Part shown: positions 41,666-50,037 of the stretch, piece by piece
Layout: every line of letters starts with the position of its first letter
Numbering within the stretch: the first letter of the stretch is position 1
Source: Hellea sp.
GTDB lineage: Bacteria; Pseudomonadota; Alphaproteobacteria; Caulobacterales; Maricaulaceae
Assembly: GCA_014238285.1 (NCBI GenBank)
Contig: JABABK010000002.1
Location: forward strand, 1 to 56,615
DNA length: 56,615 nt
Direction: 5' to 3'
Translations under genes and position numbers: made by a program
Notes under the pieces: model-generated
The model's input: only the letters and a program-made list of their open reading frames with translations
Databases searched by the model: none
What the model was told of the DNA's origin: nothing

Positions 41666-43496
41666 AGATCGTCTCGGCCAGTCTCTGGCTTATCCCCTCT
41701 ACATTTTCTAGTTCTGCCGCAATGGCTTCTTTTACAGCTTTGGCAGAACCAAAATGTGAAAGCAATGCTCTTTTACGGCTAGGCCCTATCCCGGGGATGC
41801 CATCTAGCGGGTTAGATTTCATCTGTTTCTTACGTCTGGCCCTGTGGGTTCCAATGGCAAATCTATGGGCTTCGTCCCGTAATCGCTGCAAATAATACAG
41901 CACGGATGTCCGCGGAGGCAGGGTAAATTCGGCCTTTCCTGTCATGTGGAAAGTCTCGCGCCCGGCATTCCGATCAGGCCCTTTAGCAATCGCCACAAGA
42001 GTTGTTCGCTCTAACGCGCCTAGCTCTGCTAGAGTTTCGCGCACGGCCGATAACTGCCCTTTACCGCCGTCAATCACCACGAGATCAGGCCAAACAAGGC
42101 TGTCATCTTTCATCAAACGAGTAAACCGGCGGCGCATAACTTCGCGCATCATGGCGTAATCATCGCCCGGCACAGTGTCGTCGTCTTTAATATTAAACGT
42201 GCGGTATTCTTTCTTTTCCATGCCTTCGGGGCCAGCGACAATGAAGGCGCCGATCGCGTTGGTGCCTTGGATGTGGCTGTTATCATAAACCTCGATTCGC
42301 TCTGGCGGGCTATCAAGATCAAAGCTCGTGGCGACTTGTGCCAGCAGTTTAGTCTGCGAGGCTGTCTCTGCCTGTTTGCGGGCCAGCGCTTCTTCGGCAT
42401 TTTTGACGGCCATATGGATGAGTTTTTTCTTTTCGCCGCGCTTGGGCGCAGCGATAGAAATATTGCGGCCAGAGCGTTCAGAGAGCGCCAGCTCTAATAG
42501 CTCGCGGTTCGGAATATCTTCGCTGACGAAAATCTCTTTCGGGATTGGTTTATTCATATAAAACTGCGCCAGGAAAGCATCGAGAATGTCCGACGGTTCA
42601 TCGTCTTTACTGTGACGCGGAAAGTAAGAGCTATTGCCCCAATTTTGTCCGGCGCGGAAAAAGAACACCTGTATACAGCTTTGCCCGCCGCCGGAATATA
42701 TTCCGATTATGTCGCCCTCCAGAAATGTGGTGCTGGACGCGCCCGTACTACTGCCCGAGATATGGGCGAGGGAGTTTAACCGGTCGCGATATTCTGCCGC
42801 TTTTTCAAAGTTTAGGTCTTTAGACGCGGCGCGCATCTGATCTTGCAGACGTGTGCGCAGCTTTTCTGATTTGCCCGTCAAAAAATCTTCCGCGTCATTG
42901 ATAAGCATGCCATATTCCGGCATGGAAATTTCGCCCGTACAGGGCGCGGAGCAGCGTTTGATCTGGTGCAACATACAGGGCCGTGTGCGAGAGGCGTAAA
43001 TACTGTCGGAACAATTTCGCAGCCGAAAGGCGCGCTGCAAAGTATCCAGCGTTCGGTTCACCGCCAGCGCCGAGGCAAAGGGTCCGTAATAATCACCCTT
43101 GGGTTTCTTGGCCCCGCGGTGCTTGGTGATCTGCGGCGCGTCATGATCTTTGCGCACCAAGATGTAAGGAAAACTCTTATCGTCGCGCAGCAGGATATTA
43201 TAGCGCGGCTTAAGCTTTTTGATCAAGCTGGCTTCAAGCAGCAACGCCTCCGTCTCGCTGCCCGTGACAACGAATTCCATCGAATGGGTCAAGCGGATCA
43301 TCCGCTGTATCCGAACTGGATGGCGCTTATAACTCGTATAGGCCGTGACGCGTTTCTTCAGATGTTTCGCCTTGCCCACATAAAGCAGGGTCTCATTCTC
43401 ATCCATCATCCGATAAACGCCGGGCTTGGACGGCAGGCGTTTAACGTAGTCGGCTATGAGAGCAGGGCCGTAGAGATGTGGTTTGTGTTCAGTCAC
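41646..43496 (-). CDS. uvrC: UvrABC excinuclease subunit C
   Basis: A 616-residue UvrC that makes both incisions in nucleotide-excision repair. The N-terminal GIY-YIG nuclease (KPGVYRMMDENETLLYVGKAKHLKKR) makes the 3' cut. A UVR motif (LNFEKAAEYRDRLNSL) contacts UvrB. The RNase H-like domain (IEVYDNSHIQGTNAIGAFIV, VVIDGGKGQ) makes the 5' cut, and two HhH motifs close the protein (LDGIPGIGPSRKRALLSHFG). Full length. It starts the uvrC - paralog - pgsA operon. Confidence 0.97.
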   Translation of the reverse strand: MTEHKPHLYGPALIADYVKRLPSKPGVYRMMDENETLLYVGKAKHLKKRVTAYTSYKRHPVRIQRMIRLTHSMEFVVTGSETEALLLEASLIKKLKPRYNILLRDDKSFPYILVRKDHDAPQITKHRGAKKPKGDYYGPFASALAVNRTLDTLQRAFRLRNCSDSIYASRTRPCMLHQIKRCSAPCTGEISMPEYGMLINDAEDFLTGKSEKLRTRLQDQMRAASKDLNFEKAAEYRDRLNSLAHISGSSTGASSTTFLEGDIIGIYSGGGQSCIQVFFFRAGQNWGNSSYFPRHSKDDEPSDILDAFLAQFYMNKPIPKEIFVSEDIPNRELLELALSERSGRNISIAAPKRGEKKKLIHMAVKNAEEALARKQAETASQTKLLAQVATSFDLDSPPERIEVYDNSHIQGTNAIGAFIVAGPEGMEKKEYRTFNIKDDDTVPGDDYAMMREVMRRRFTRLMKDDSLVWPDLVVIDGGKGQLSAVRETLAELGALERTTLVAIAKGPDRNAGRETFHMTGKAEFTLPPRTSVLYYLQRLRDEAHRFAIGTHRARRKKQMKSNPLDGIPGIGPSRKRALLSHFGSAKAVKEAIAAELENVEGISQRLAETIYEYFHE

Positions 43497-43608
43497 ATGG
43501 GTAAGGTAATGGGAGTCGGGCGCGGTGCAAGGGGAATGATCGGGCCTCGCCGCCTAGTTCCTTAAACCCCCAATTTATGCTATACTGCCTTCAGGGAGCG
43601 CAAAACCT

Positions 43609-45318
43609 ATGTGGACATTAAGAAATATTATTTGGACGCCTTGTCTTCTGATCGGTCTTGGTTCTGCTTTAATGCTGTCCGCCTGTGAACTCGGAGCGGA
43701 TACTAACGACACGGAAATCGGTATTGATGACCACGGCAAGAAGGATCGCAAACGGGTTAGACCCACGGCGATTCCCGACCGGCTTGTTGTTGGTGTGCCG
43801 GCCTCTGGCGTGGAGCTTGGTATGGGCTGGGATTCGGCACGGGGCGAGGTTGTGCCGAATAATTGTTTAAATTTTGCTCCTGTCAGGTCAACCGGGCAAA
43901 GCATTGATATGAATATGTCCAAAGTGTCTGATCAATCGGAGCTGATGGAGAAAATGAATGTCAGCGCATCCGTCGCGGTTAAGTCTATTGTGGCGTCAGG
44001 GTCAGCCAAGGCCAGTCTTGCCAAAGAAACCAAAATGACTTCCAATTCGACGACGCTTTTATTAAAGGCGAGCGTCGATAATAGCGCTTTGACCATCGGG
44101 CCACCTGGCTTGCAATCACCGGCACGCAGTGCCTATCCAAAAGTGGTTCCGACCAACTCTAACCGGCAAGATAATTATGATTATCAGTCCGGAATTGTCG
44201 GTTTTACCAAGGAAATTAAATCCTACACCAAATCACCAGAGCAGTTCCGACGCGCTTGCGGAGACTATTTCGTCGCTTCCATTCAAAGCGGCGCCGAGCT
44301 TTATGCCGTGTTCTCGATCTCCTCGACCTCGAAAGAACAGCGCGTTAGAAAATCAGCTGAGGTTCAAGGCAATTACGGCATTGTTAGCGGTCAAGCCAAG
44401 GCGTCTTCGGACAAGTCCAGTAAGTCATCTAACGCCAAAACAGAGGTGCATTTCATGCAGATCGGCGGCGGCGGTGAGGATGGTATTATTCCGATCTCCG
44501 AAGAACATCTTGCGGCAAAGCTGGCGACTTTACCCAAGGAAGCCTCAAAATCTCCGCAATTCCACACTATGGAAATCAGGAGTTACCGCGAAATTCCGGG
44601 GTCTGAAAAACTACTTTATGCGTCGACTGAAGGCGGGTTCGAAACCGTCGCGGATTACTATTGGTTCCTGACCAGTTTTGCGCAGGATATTGAAGAGTTA
44701 ATCTCAGGCGGTATTGTCGACGAAATCGATACCAAAGGGCTTTCTGGGGCGAAATTAACGGAAGCCCAAACCTATAACGAGGCGGCTAAGGCCGCGAAAA
44801 TGCTAAATCCTGGCATTGGTTTGCAGGGGCAAGACTTAATTGATTTGAAAACTCAAGTGATAGAGGTGCAGCGGGCGCTGGCCGACATTATGGAGGCTTA
44901 TTTGGACGACGAAATGCCTGATCTAGAAACCGTTGAAACGGCAAAAGTTGATTGGTTTAAACACAGCGCTGCAAACGACGTGTTTAATCTGGACTTTAGT
45001 TTTATCCCTGGATTGATCACAAAAACGGACGCGGCCAATAAAAAACTCTGCGGCCCGACGGGATGGTTTGGCTGTTTTGTCGATGAGCTAGAAACCTCCG
45101 TGCCTTACGGCAATCCCAACACGCTGCGCCTATTATTGCCGGTTAGAATTGAAGATGCGGGCGGACTTGAATCCGTTGCCAGTTTGAAAATATTTTCGGC
45201 CTGGTATCATATCCAGCAACAATCCGACCGAACCTGCGCGCGCGACCCGCAAGACAATCAATGCATGACGCCCGCAGAGCTTAAGGCGCTGGAAGACTAT
45301 ATTCCGGTCAATGAGTAG
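43609..45318 (+). CDS. Large lipoprotein with MACPF-like signature (putative pore-forming fold)
   Basis: A 569-residue lipoprotein: signal peptide with lipobox LSAC (Cys26). Residues 217-229 read CGDYFVASIQSGA, which has the spacing of the MACPF signature [YW]-G-[TS]-H-[FY]-x6-G-G, with changes at four of the fixed positions. The next 60 residues are Ser/Lys-rich with the alternation of membrane-inserting hairpins (KASSDKSSKSSNAKTEVHFMQIGGG). Four cysteines lie near the C-terminus. Glu at position +2 of the lipoprotein would allow outer-membrane sorting. The family is not certain; fold prediction would decide it. Its target is unknown. Confidence 0.55.
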   Translation: MWTLRNIIWTPCLLIGLGSALMLSACELGADTNDTEIGIDDHGKKDRKRVRPTAIPDRLVVGVPASGVELGMGWDSARGEVVPNNCLNFAPVRSTGQSIDMNMSKVSDQSELMEKMNVSASVAVKSIVASGSAKASLAKETKMTSNSTTLLLKASVDNSALTIGPPGLQSPARSAYPKVVPTNSNRQDNYDYQSGIVGFTKEIKSYTKSPEQFRRACGDYFVASIQSGAELYAVFSISSTSKEQRVRKSAEVQGNYGIVSGQAKASSDKSSKSSNAKTEVHFMQIGGGGEDGIIPISEEHLAAKLATLPKEASKSPQFHTMEIRSYREIPGSEKLLYASTEGGFETVADYYWFLTSFAQDIEELISGGIVDEIDTKGLSGAKLTEAQTYNEAAKAAKMLNPGIGLQGQDLIDLKTQVIEVQRALADIMEAYLDDEMPDLETVETAKVDWFKHSAANDVFNLDFSFIPGLITKTDAANKKLCGPTGWFGCFVDELETSVPYGNPNTLRLLLPVRIEDAGGLESVASLKIFSAWYHIQQQSDRTCARDPQDNQCMTPAELKALEDYIPVNE

Positions 45319-45328
45319 GGGCCAAGAA

Positions 45329-45350
45329 TAGAGGGCTTAATCGCCCTCTA
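45329..45350. terminator. Terminator between the converging lipoprotein genes
   Basis: TAGAGGGC (45329-45336) pairs with GCCCTCTA (45343-45350) around a 6-base loop. It overlaps the last codons of the opposing gene. Confidence 0.65.
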
Positions 45351-46038
45351 AAATCTCTAACCGAGTCTTTTCAAAGTCGTTGAACGGAATGTTTCCTGAC
45401 GTATCGGTATGTGTGATCGGCGCAGTTGTGAGGCCGTATTTCGTAACCTCTGCGTCGCTCATCCAGTAAATGCTATCAGCTGGCGCTTGATAGATGGTAA
45501 ACCAATAGAAATCAGCGGGCACATCCATATCGACAATATAGTTCAGGTTTAGCTGATGCGCTTTATGGTCTTTGGGAAAGTCAGCCGCTTCTTTTGATCC
45601 ATCCGACCATGAGTGAACGCCAAATTTTGCGCCTTTTTCCATGGTGCGATTAACACCCGAGAGATAGAGGTCTACGGCGCCTGACGCGATGACGCTTTTG
45701 GCAGTCAGATGCGTGTTAAACTTCTGCTCTCTAAGCCAGCGGCCCATGGCAAATGTCGTCTCATCGTCCAGAGATCCAAGCATAGCTGTAAAGACGAGCG
45801 TATCAATTTTGGGATTGGCGGCTGTGACCGCTTTCATCTGTTTGAAGGTTTTGGAGTTCAAATCTCCCAATACATAAATATTATCGTTTTTCGGCTGCAA
45901 TTGTGTCAGCTGCATCTCATTGAGCATCATGACGGCAACCGTCGTGCAACCGCTCATGGAGCCTAGGGCAAGCAGCAGTGTTGCTGTTTTGAGCAATTTG
46001 AACTTACGAGGTTTGAATTTTTGGGCTGTTATTGTCAT
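45337..46038 (-). CDS. Lipoprotein with ClpP/COG3904-like fold
   Basis: A 233-residue lipoprotein with lipobox GSMSGC near residue 31. The body (NIYVLGDLNSKTFKQMKAV, FTAMLGSLDDETTFAMGRWLREQKFNTHLTAKSVIASGAVDLYLSGVNRTMEKGAKFGVHSW) follows the ClpP/crotonase-like pattern of COG3904 predicted periplasmic proteins. In these a Ser lies in the SA-type turn (here ASGAVDLYLSG) and a GVHS strand comes after. Activity as a peptidase is not shown. It converges on the MACPF-like lipoprotein, which suggests a common envelope theme. Confidence 0.65.
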   Translation of the reverse strand: MTITAQKFKPRKFKLLKTATLLLALGSMSGCTTVAVMMLNEMQLTQLQPKNDNIYVLGDLNSKTFKQMKAVTAANPKIDTLVFTAMLGSLDDETTFAMGRWLREQKFNTHLTAKSVIASGAVDLYLSGVNRTMEKGAKFGVHSWSDGSKEAADFPKDHKAHQLNLNYIVDMDVPADFYWFTIYQAPADSIYWMSDAEVTKYGLTTAPITHTDTSGNIPFNDFEKTRLEILEGD

Positions 46039-46068
46039 GTCTATGTCCTTTCGTGCCGGACTATTCGT

Positions 46069-46308
46069 TTAGAGGGGCAATGTGATTGAAGCTTGTTTGC
46101 TATCCATCATTATTGCTGGCGGAGTGACAGGCATTTCGTTGGAGGCTGTAATCAAGTCCTGCACGATTGTCAGGTGCGGGGTGATTTTATGGGAGGTTGA
46201 TGATGTCTCACCACAGGCGGTTAAACTCAGTAGAGAGACGAAGACAGCCGCTACTGGTTTCGTAGATCGAAACCTTGTGCGGCTGTTAGTATTAGAGTGA
46301 AATATCAC
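46069..46308 (-). CDS. Small lipoprotein, translationally coupled
   Basis: A 79-residue protein with a basic N-terminus, a hydrophobic stretch (AAVFVSLLSLTAC) and a lipobox LTAC near residue 32. The mature part is short and polar. The GTG start at 46308 overlaps the stop codon of the glycine-zipper lipoprotein gene by 4 bases (GTGA), the best evidence that it is real. No family is recognised. The opposite strand also has a reading frame of similar length, which I take as a shadow. Confidence 0.55.
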   Translation of the reverse strand: MIFHSNTNSRTRFRSTKPVAAVFVSLLSLTACGETSSTSHKITPHLTIVQDLITASNEMPVTPPAIMMDSKQASITLPL

Positions 46309-46712
46309 CCGACGACTCTATGGCCGCGGCCAGCCAGGCAATTCACAACAATCGATTTGCGTTCACCGCGCGCGTCATAAGCGGAGTCTGCGCCGCCTAA
46401 TACGCCGCCGATAAGAGCGCCTGCAATAGCGCCTTCAACAGAATCGCCTTTGTCGGCGTCGATTGCACCGATAACGGCTCCGAGCGTCGCGCCAAGCATG
46501 GCATCACTTTTTGTGTCGCCGTTAATATAGTTACGGTCGCGGGCGAGAGATTGACATTCGCTCAGGTCAGCTTGATAGGCCGCCGTGACGGGACCGTCGA
46601 TGATCGGTCGGTAGTGAGCGCCTGAATTTGTGGCGCAGGCTGATAGGCCGATAGAAGTTGCTGTGACTAAGAATACTGTGATCGTCCGCTGGGACGCTAA
46701 TTTGTTTAACAT
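46305..46712 (-). CDS. Glycine-zipper lipoprotein
   Basis: A 135-residue lipoprotein: lipobox LSAC at about residue 22-25, a YQADLSECQSLARDRNY segment, then a glycine-zipper region (GATLGAVIGAI and GAIAGALIGGVLGGA) that forms tightly packed membrane-embedded helices. Two cysteines (SECQ, VNCLAG) could form a disulfide. Similar proteins occur in the outer membrane of many gammaproteobacteria and alphaproteobacteria, with no clear role. AAGG precedes the ATG at 46712. A small lipoprotein gene overlaps its end. Confidence 0.78.
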   Translation of the reverse strand: MLNKLASQRTITVFLVTATSIGLSACATNSGAHYRPIIDGPVTAAYQADLSECQSLARDRNYINGDTKSDAMLGATLGAVIGAIDADKGDSVEGAIAGALIGGVLGGADSAYDARGERKSIVVNCLAGRGHRVVG

Positions 46713-46859
46713 GGTTTTACCTTTCAAATTTCAATTTTACTTTTTCAAGACTACCGTCCCCTTTGGCTTGTCTTAATTTCCCTTTAGGTGTAAGAAATTA
46801 TAGCGTCAAGATAAAAAATTATTGCAAAACAGTAATATTTTACTATATTGGAGAAATAA

Positions 46860-47399
46860 ATGGTCAAAAAAGACGGTTTTTGGAAATTGAGTTTGCCATT
46901 GCGCATTTTATTAGGGTTATGTGCTCTTCTTTATTCTGGTTTTTTTTTGGTGGCTTGGGCCATGGCATTAATGGGAGATACTTCACTGGTGTTTGATATT
47001 GTTGATATTTATGAGGCTCATCCTCTAACGCCATTGCAAATTGTTCTCGGTATGATTTGCTTTGCCGTTGTTGTTGTGAGCGTTATTATGATTTTCTTAG
47101 CCGCCAATGATCTGCTCGTTCGAATGCGGCGGGACGGGTTCTTTGCTAAAGGAATAGCCAGAGGCGTTAAACGGCTCGGATATGGCGTGATCCTTTTTTG
47201 GGTGGGTATGATATTGGTTGAAGAGTTTTATGGGTGGATTTTAACTTGGAATCTTCCGGAAGATGACCGAATTCCATTTGAATGGATACCGTTTGATATG
47301 ACTATTATCTTCCTGCTCATTGGGGTTGTACTATTATTGATGTCTCAGGCATTACGTGAAGCGCGCGAAATTGACCAAGAAAACAAGCAGATTATTTAA
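46860..47399 (+). CDS. DUF2975 family membrane protein
   Basis: A 179-residue protein with four membrane helices (about 12-36, 60-82, 105-125, 148-168). The DGFFAKGIARGVKRLGYGVILFW stretch is typical of DUF2975 proteins. The family nearly always precedes a small HTH regulator, as here, with the stop and start overlapping by one base. GGAG precedes the ATG. It may sense something at the membrane for the coupled regulator; this is inferred from the pairing. Confidence 0.8.
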   Translation: MVKKDGFWKLSLPLRILLGLCALLYSGFFLVAWAMALMGDTSLVFDIVDIYEAHPLTPLQIVLGMICFAVVVVSVIMIFLAANDLLVRMRRDGFFAKGIARGVKRLGYGVILFWVGMILVEEFYGWILTWNLPEDDRIPFEWIPFDMTIIFLLIGVVLLLMSQALREAREIDQENKQII

Positions 47400-47659
47400 T
47401 GGAAGACAAACCAAATTCTGGGCCAACACCCGGCCCAACACCGGGCAATGTCACTGTCACGCTCGATATGATGCTGGTTCGCCGAAAGGTGAAATCCAAA
47501 GATCTCGCGGCCTATGTCGGTATAACAGAGGCCAATCTATCCCAGCTTAAATCGGGAAAGGTCAAAGGCGTGAGGTTTGAAACCTTGGGTAAAATTTGCG
47601 CTTATCTGAATTGTAAACCCGGCGATATTTTGGATTTTGAGTTGGATGAAGAGGGTTGA
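47399..47659 (+). CDS. XRE/Cro-CI family HTH regulator (YozG-like)
   Basis: An 86-residue protein with an N-terminal Pro/Gly/Thr-rich extension (PNSGPTPGPTPGNV) and a single XRE-type HTH (MLVRRKVKSKDLAAYVGITEANLSQLKSGKVKGVRFETLGKICAYLNCKPGDILDFE). The start codon overlaps the DUF2975 stop by one base. It probably regulates its own operon and perhaps other genes at the stress response level; no operator was found. Confidence 0.85.
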   Translation: MEDKPNSGPTPGPTPGNVTVTLDMMLVRRKVKSKDLAAYVGITEANLSQLKSGKVKGVRFETLGKICAYLNCKPGDILDFELDEEG

Positions 47660-47668
47660 GGGGTAATC

Positions 47669-48394
47669 TCATCCTAAATGCTCACCGCCATCTATCGCGA
47701 TCATTTGGCCTGTTACGGCTTCGGCGGCTAGCAGATATCGAACGCCTTGTAATATGGTGTCCGGCGGAGAGCCAGTTCCTAGCAGTGTCGACGATTGTTG
47801 ATCGCTAAATTCTGCCTCTGTCTGGGTTTTGTTCTGCAAGGTCGGGCCAGGGCCAATGGCGTTGACGCGGATATTGGGCGCTAGGCTTTGCGCCAGTGTT
47901 TTTGTGGCCGCATGAAGCGCCGCTTTTGAAATAGCGTAGGTGAAATAATTAGGTTCAGGGCGTAGGACCTGCTGGTCGATCATATTGATGATACAGCCTT
48001 TGTGATCGTCCGGTAATTGCGCGGTAAAGTCTTGAGCCAGTTTGATCGGTGCGTAGAGATTGACGTCCATATGATGATTATAGGATCCGCGTGTAAAACT
48101 ATCGGTGTGGTCATCATCAAATGTGGAGGCGTTATTGATGAGTGCGGTTAGTTGGCCACCTGAGACGTTCGCAGCTTTTGCGACTAAGCTACCAAGGTCG
48201 CTTGGGACGGATAGATTAGCGCCAATGGAATAGGCTTTGCCGCCGCTTTGATCGATTTGGGCGACGAGTTCTTCTGCGCGGGTTTTTGAGCGATTATAAT
48301 GGATGATAACGGTCCAACCATCTGCAGCCAAGCCTCTGGCCAGATGGGCGCCAATACGAGCGCCAGCGCCAGTTATAAGGACTGTACCGCTCAT
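47669..48394 (-). CDS. Pteridine reductase / FolM-like SDR
   Basis: A 241-residue SDR. The cofactor motif is TGAGARIG, with Arg before the last IG as in pteridine reductases (TGxxxR[IL]G) instead of TGxxxGIG. NNASTF is the PTR1/FolM version of NNAG, and YAISK is the catalytic pair. These enzymes reduce dihydrobiopterin or dihydromonapterin with NADPH. The ATG overlaps the stop of the QueD-like gene by 4 bases (ATGA), linking the two in one pterin pathway. The alternative is a general SDR. Confidence 0.75.
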   Translation of the reverse strand: MSGTVLITGAGARIGAHLARGLAADGWTVIIHYNRSKTRAEELVAQIDQSGGKAYSIGANLSVPSDLGSLVAKAANVSGGQLTALINNASTFDDDHTDSFTRGSYNHHMDVNLYAPIKLAQDFTAQLPDDHKGCIINMIDQQVLRPEPNYFTYAISKAALHAATKTLAQSLAPNIRVNAIGPGPTLQNKTQTEAEFSDQQSSTLLGTGSPPDTILQGVRYLLAAEAVTGQMIAIDGGEHLG

Positions 48395-48771
48395 GATTTT
48401 CGAATACGCGCGCGTTCCCCGCAAGAGGGTCGCCCGACTTCAACACAGACCATTCCAGGAAGGCGTGGTTCTAGGCGTTCAAATATCCACTGAGCAATTT
48501 GTTCTAGGGCGGGCTGCTCTAAGCCTTCAACTTCATTAAGGAGAGAGTGATCGAGAGGTTTTATGACATCTGCTATGATTTGTTCGATCTTCCACAAATC
48601 GCGGATCCAGCCTTTATCTTCTTGGGCATTGCCTTCAATCCTGACCATACCTTTGAAGGAATGACCGTGGATTTTCTTGAATAAATCATTGGCATCCGCG
48701 TGGCCGAAATAATGGGCCGCTTCGAACTGGAAATCTTTTTCGATTTCAAATGTTAGGTTCGCTGAGTCCAT
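48391..48771 (-). CDS. QueD/PTPS-like pterin protein without the catalytic Cys
   Basis: A 126-residue protein of the 6-pyruvoyl/6-carboxytetrahydropterin synthase family. The zinc His are His20 (FEAAHYF), His35 and His37 (IHGHSF). LDHSLLNEVEGLEQPALEQIAQWIF matches E. coli QueD closely. The catalytic Cys, four residues before HGH in E. coli QueD (KCGRLHGH), is Phe31 here, and the Thr in ENPTSE is also changed. Queuosine synthesis by the standard mechanism is thus doubtful. It lies 4 bases after the antiporter gene and overlaps the pteridine reductase-like gene. Confidence 0.82.
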   Translation of the reverse strand: MDSANLTFEIEKDFQFEAAHYFGHADANDLFKKIHGHSFKGMVRIEGNAQEDKGWIRDLWKIEQIIADVIKPLDHSLLNEVEGLEQPALEQIAQWIFERLEPRLPGMVCVEVGRPSCGERARIRKS

Positions 48772-48775
48772 GGCA

Positions 48776-49750
48776 TTACAACATACCACGCGCGAGAGCC
48801 GCGAGATAGAGACAGTAAGCGAGTACAAATACAATGCCAGTTTTGCGGCCAATGGGGCTGCGATTAAGCACGAAGACTAAGAGGGCGATAGAAGCAAGAA
48901 GCATGACCCAGAAGTCAAACACAAAGAGTTTGGCATTGATGCTGACTGGTCCAGCAAGTGCTGCTGCGCCGCCAACGGCGAATAAGTTAAAGACGTTGGA
49001 GCCAAGGACATTGCCAAGGGCAACTTCTGGATGGCCACGATAGGCGGCGACAATGACGGTGGCAATTTCAGGCAGAGACGTGCCGATAGCGACAATGGTC
49101 AAACCGATAACTGATTCAGGGATTTCAAAAGCGCGGGCGATGATGGAGGCGTGATCGACAATTAAACGACCACCTAAGACCAGGCCAACTAAGCCAACTA
49201 AAACAAACAGGGCTGATTTCCATTGTTTTACTGGAAGGCCATCTTGACCTTCATCAATTTCTGTCATTTCTGCGAGAATGGGGTCTTCAGCGCCGCTTTT
49301 GGCGAGGCGAAACATCCAGGTTAAATAGATTAATATCCCGGCAAAAAGGATAGCGCCTTGCCAAATTTGAAGCGGATTGCGCATAAAAGCGAGGATGATA
49401 AAAATGAGACTCGCCGCAACGCACACAAAGGCGTTGCGGGCTACGCCAGGCATATTGGTTGGTATGGCCATAATTATGGCCGGTATCCCCAATGCTAGCA
49501 GGACATTAGCAATATTAGAGCCGACAATGTTGCCGGAAGCCAGCTCACTCGAGCCATTCATAACCGCCTGTACCGCAATAACCAGTTCTGGGGCTGAGGT
49601 GCCAAAGGCGACAATAGTTAAGCCAACGATGAGCGCAGGAATGCCCCAATGACGGGCGAGCGCAGCAGCGCCGCGAACCAAAAGGTCGCCCGCGACGATT
49701 AGAATAATAATTCCAACGATGAGGAGCAGAAAACTAAGAGGGATACCCAT
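48776..49750 (-). CDS. Calcium/sodium antiporter (CaxA/YrbG family)
   Basis: A 324-residue membrane protein with two inverted repeats of five helices. Both alpha motifs are present: IVGLTIVAFGTSAPELVIAVQA...GNIVGSNIANVLLALG in the first half and VIGLTIVAIGTSLPEIATVIVA...GNVLGSNVFNLFAVGG in the second, with the ion-binding Glu in each. An acidic cytoplasmic loop (about 155-175) joins the halves. It is the first gene of an operon with the QueD-like and pteridine-reductase-like genes. Confidence 0.93.
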   Translation of the reverse strand: MGIPLSFLLLIVGIIILIVAGDLLVRGAAALARHWGIPALIVGLTIVAFGTSAPELVIAVQAVMNGSSELASGNIVGSNIANVLLALGIPAIIMAIPTNMPGVARNAFVCVAASLIFIILAFMRNPLQIWQGAILFAGILIYLTWMFRLAKSGAEDPILAEMTEIDEGQDGLPVKQWKSALFVLVGLVGLVLGGRLIVDHASIIARAFEIPESVIGLTIVAIGTSLPEIATVIVAAYRGHPEVALGNVLGSNVFNLFAVGGAAALAGPVSINAKLFVFDFWVMLLASIALLVFVLNRSPIGRKTGIVFVLAYCLYLAALARGML

Positions 49751-49772
49751 GTGGCTTACTTATGTTACTAAA

Positions 49773-49910
49773 TTAATCGAAGCGTTTGAATTCAAGAATA
49801 TTAAGTCCGCCAAATACGATAGCGATGAGGACAAAGCAAAACATTGCAGGGTTCATGCTGAAAAGACCGAAAATACTGATTCCGCCGCCAGAGAGAATAA
49901 GGCCAGCCAT
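49773..49910 (-). CDS. Very small membrane protein
   Basis: A 45-residue protein of almost only hydrophobic residues, MAGLILSGGGISIFGLFSMN then PAMFCFVLIAIVFGGLNILEFKRFD, predicting two helices and a basic or mixed end. GGAG precedes the ATG at 49910 at good spacing. It lies 22 bases upstream of the antiporter gene on the same strand and may belong to that operon. No family is recognised. Confidence 0.5.
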   Translation of the reverse strand: MAGLILSGGGISIFGLFSMNPAMFCFVLIAIVFGGLNILEFKRFD

Positions 49911-50037
49911 AATGTACTCCAAATAATTGTTTAAAATTTGCGCCCCTATAACGTGGTTTGCTGCAAAGGCCAAGCTTTGTTGCTAAGGCGCGACGTTTTT
50001 CCTATGTTGTCCTAAAAGGGGTTTAAAGGAGTGTGAA

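Noticed and set aside
42966-43565. 199-residue plus-strand frame antisense to uvrC
   Set aside because: It is fully inside the uvrC coding sequence and has no recognisable domain; it is a shadow frame.
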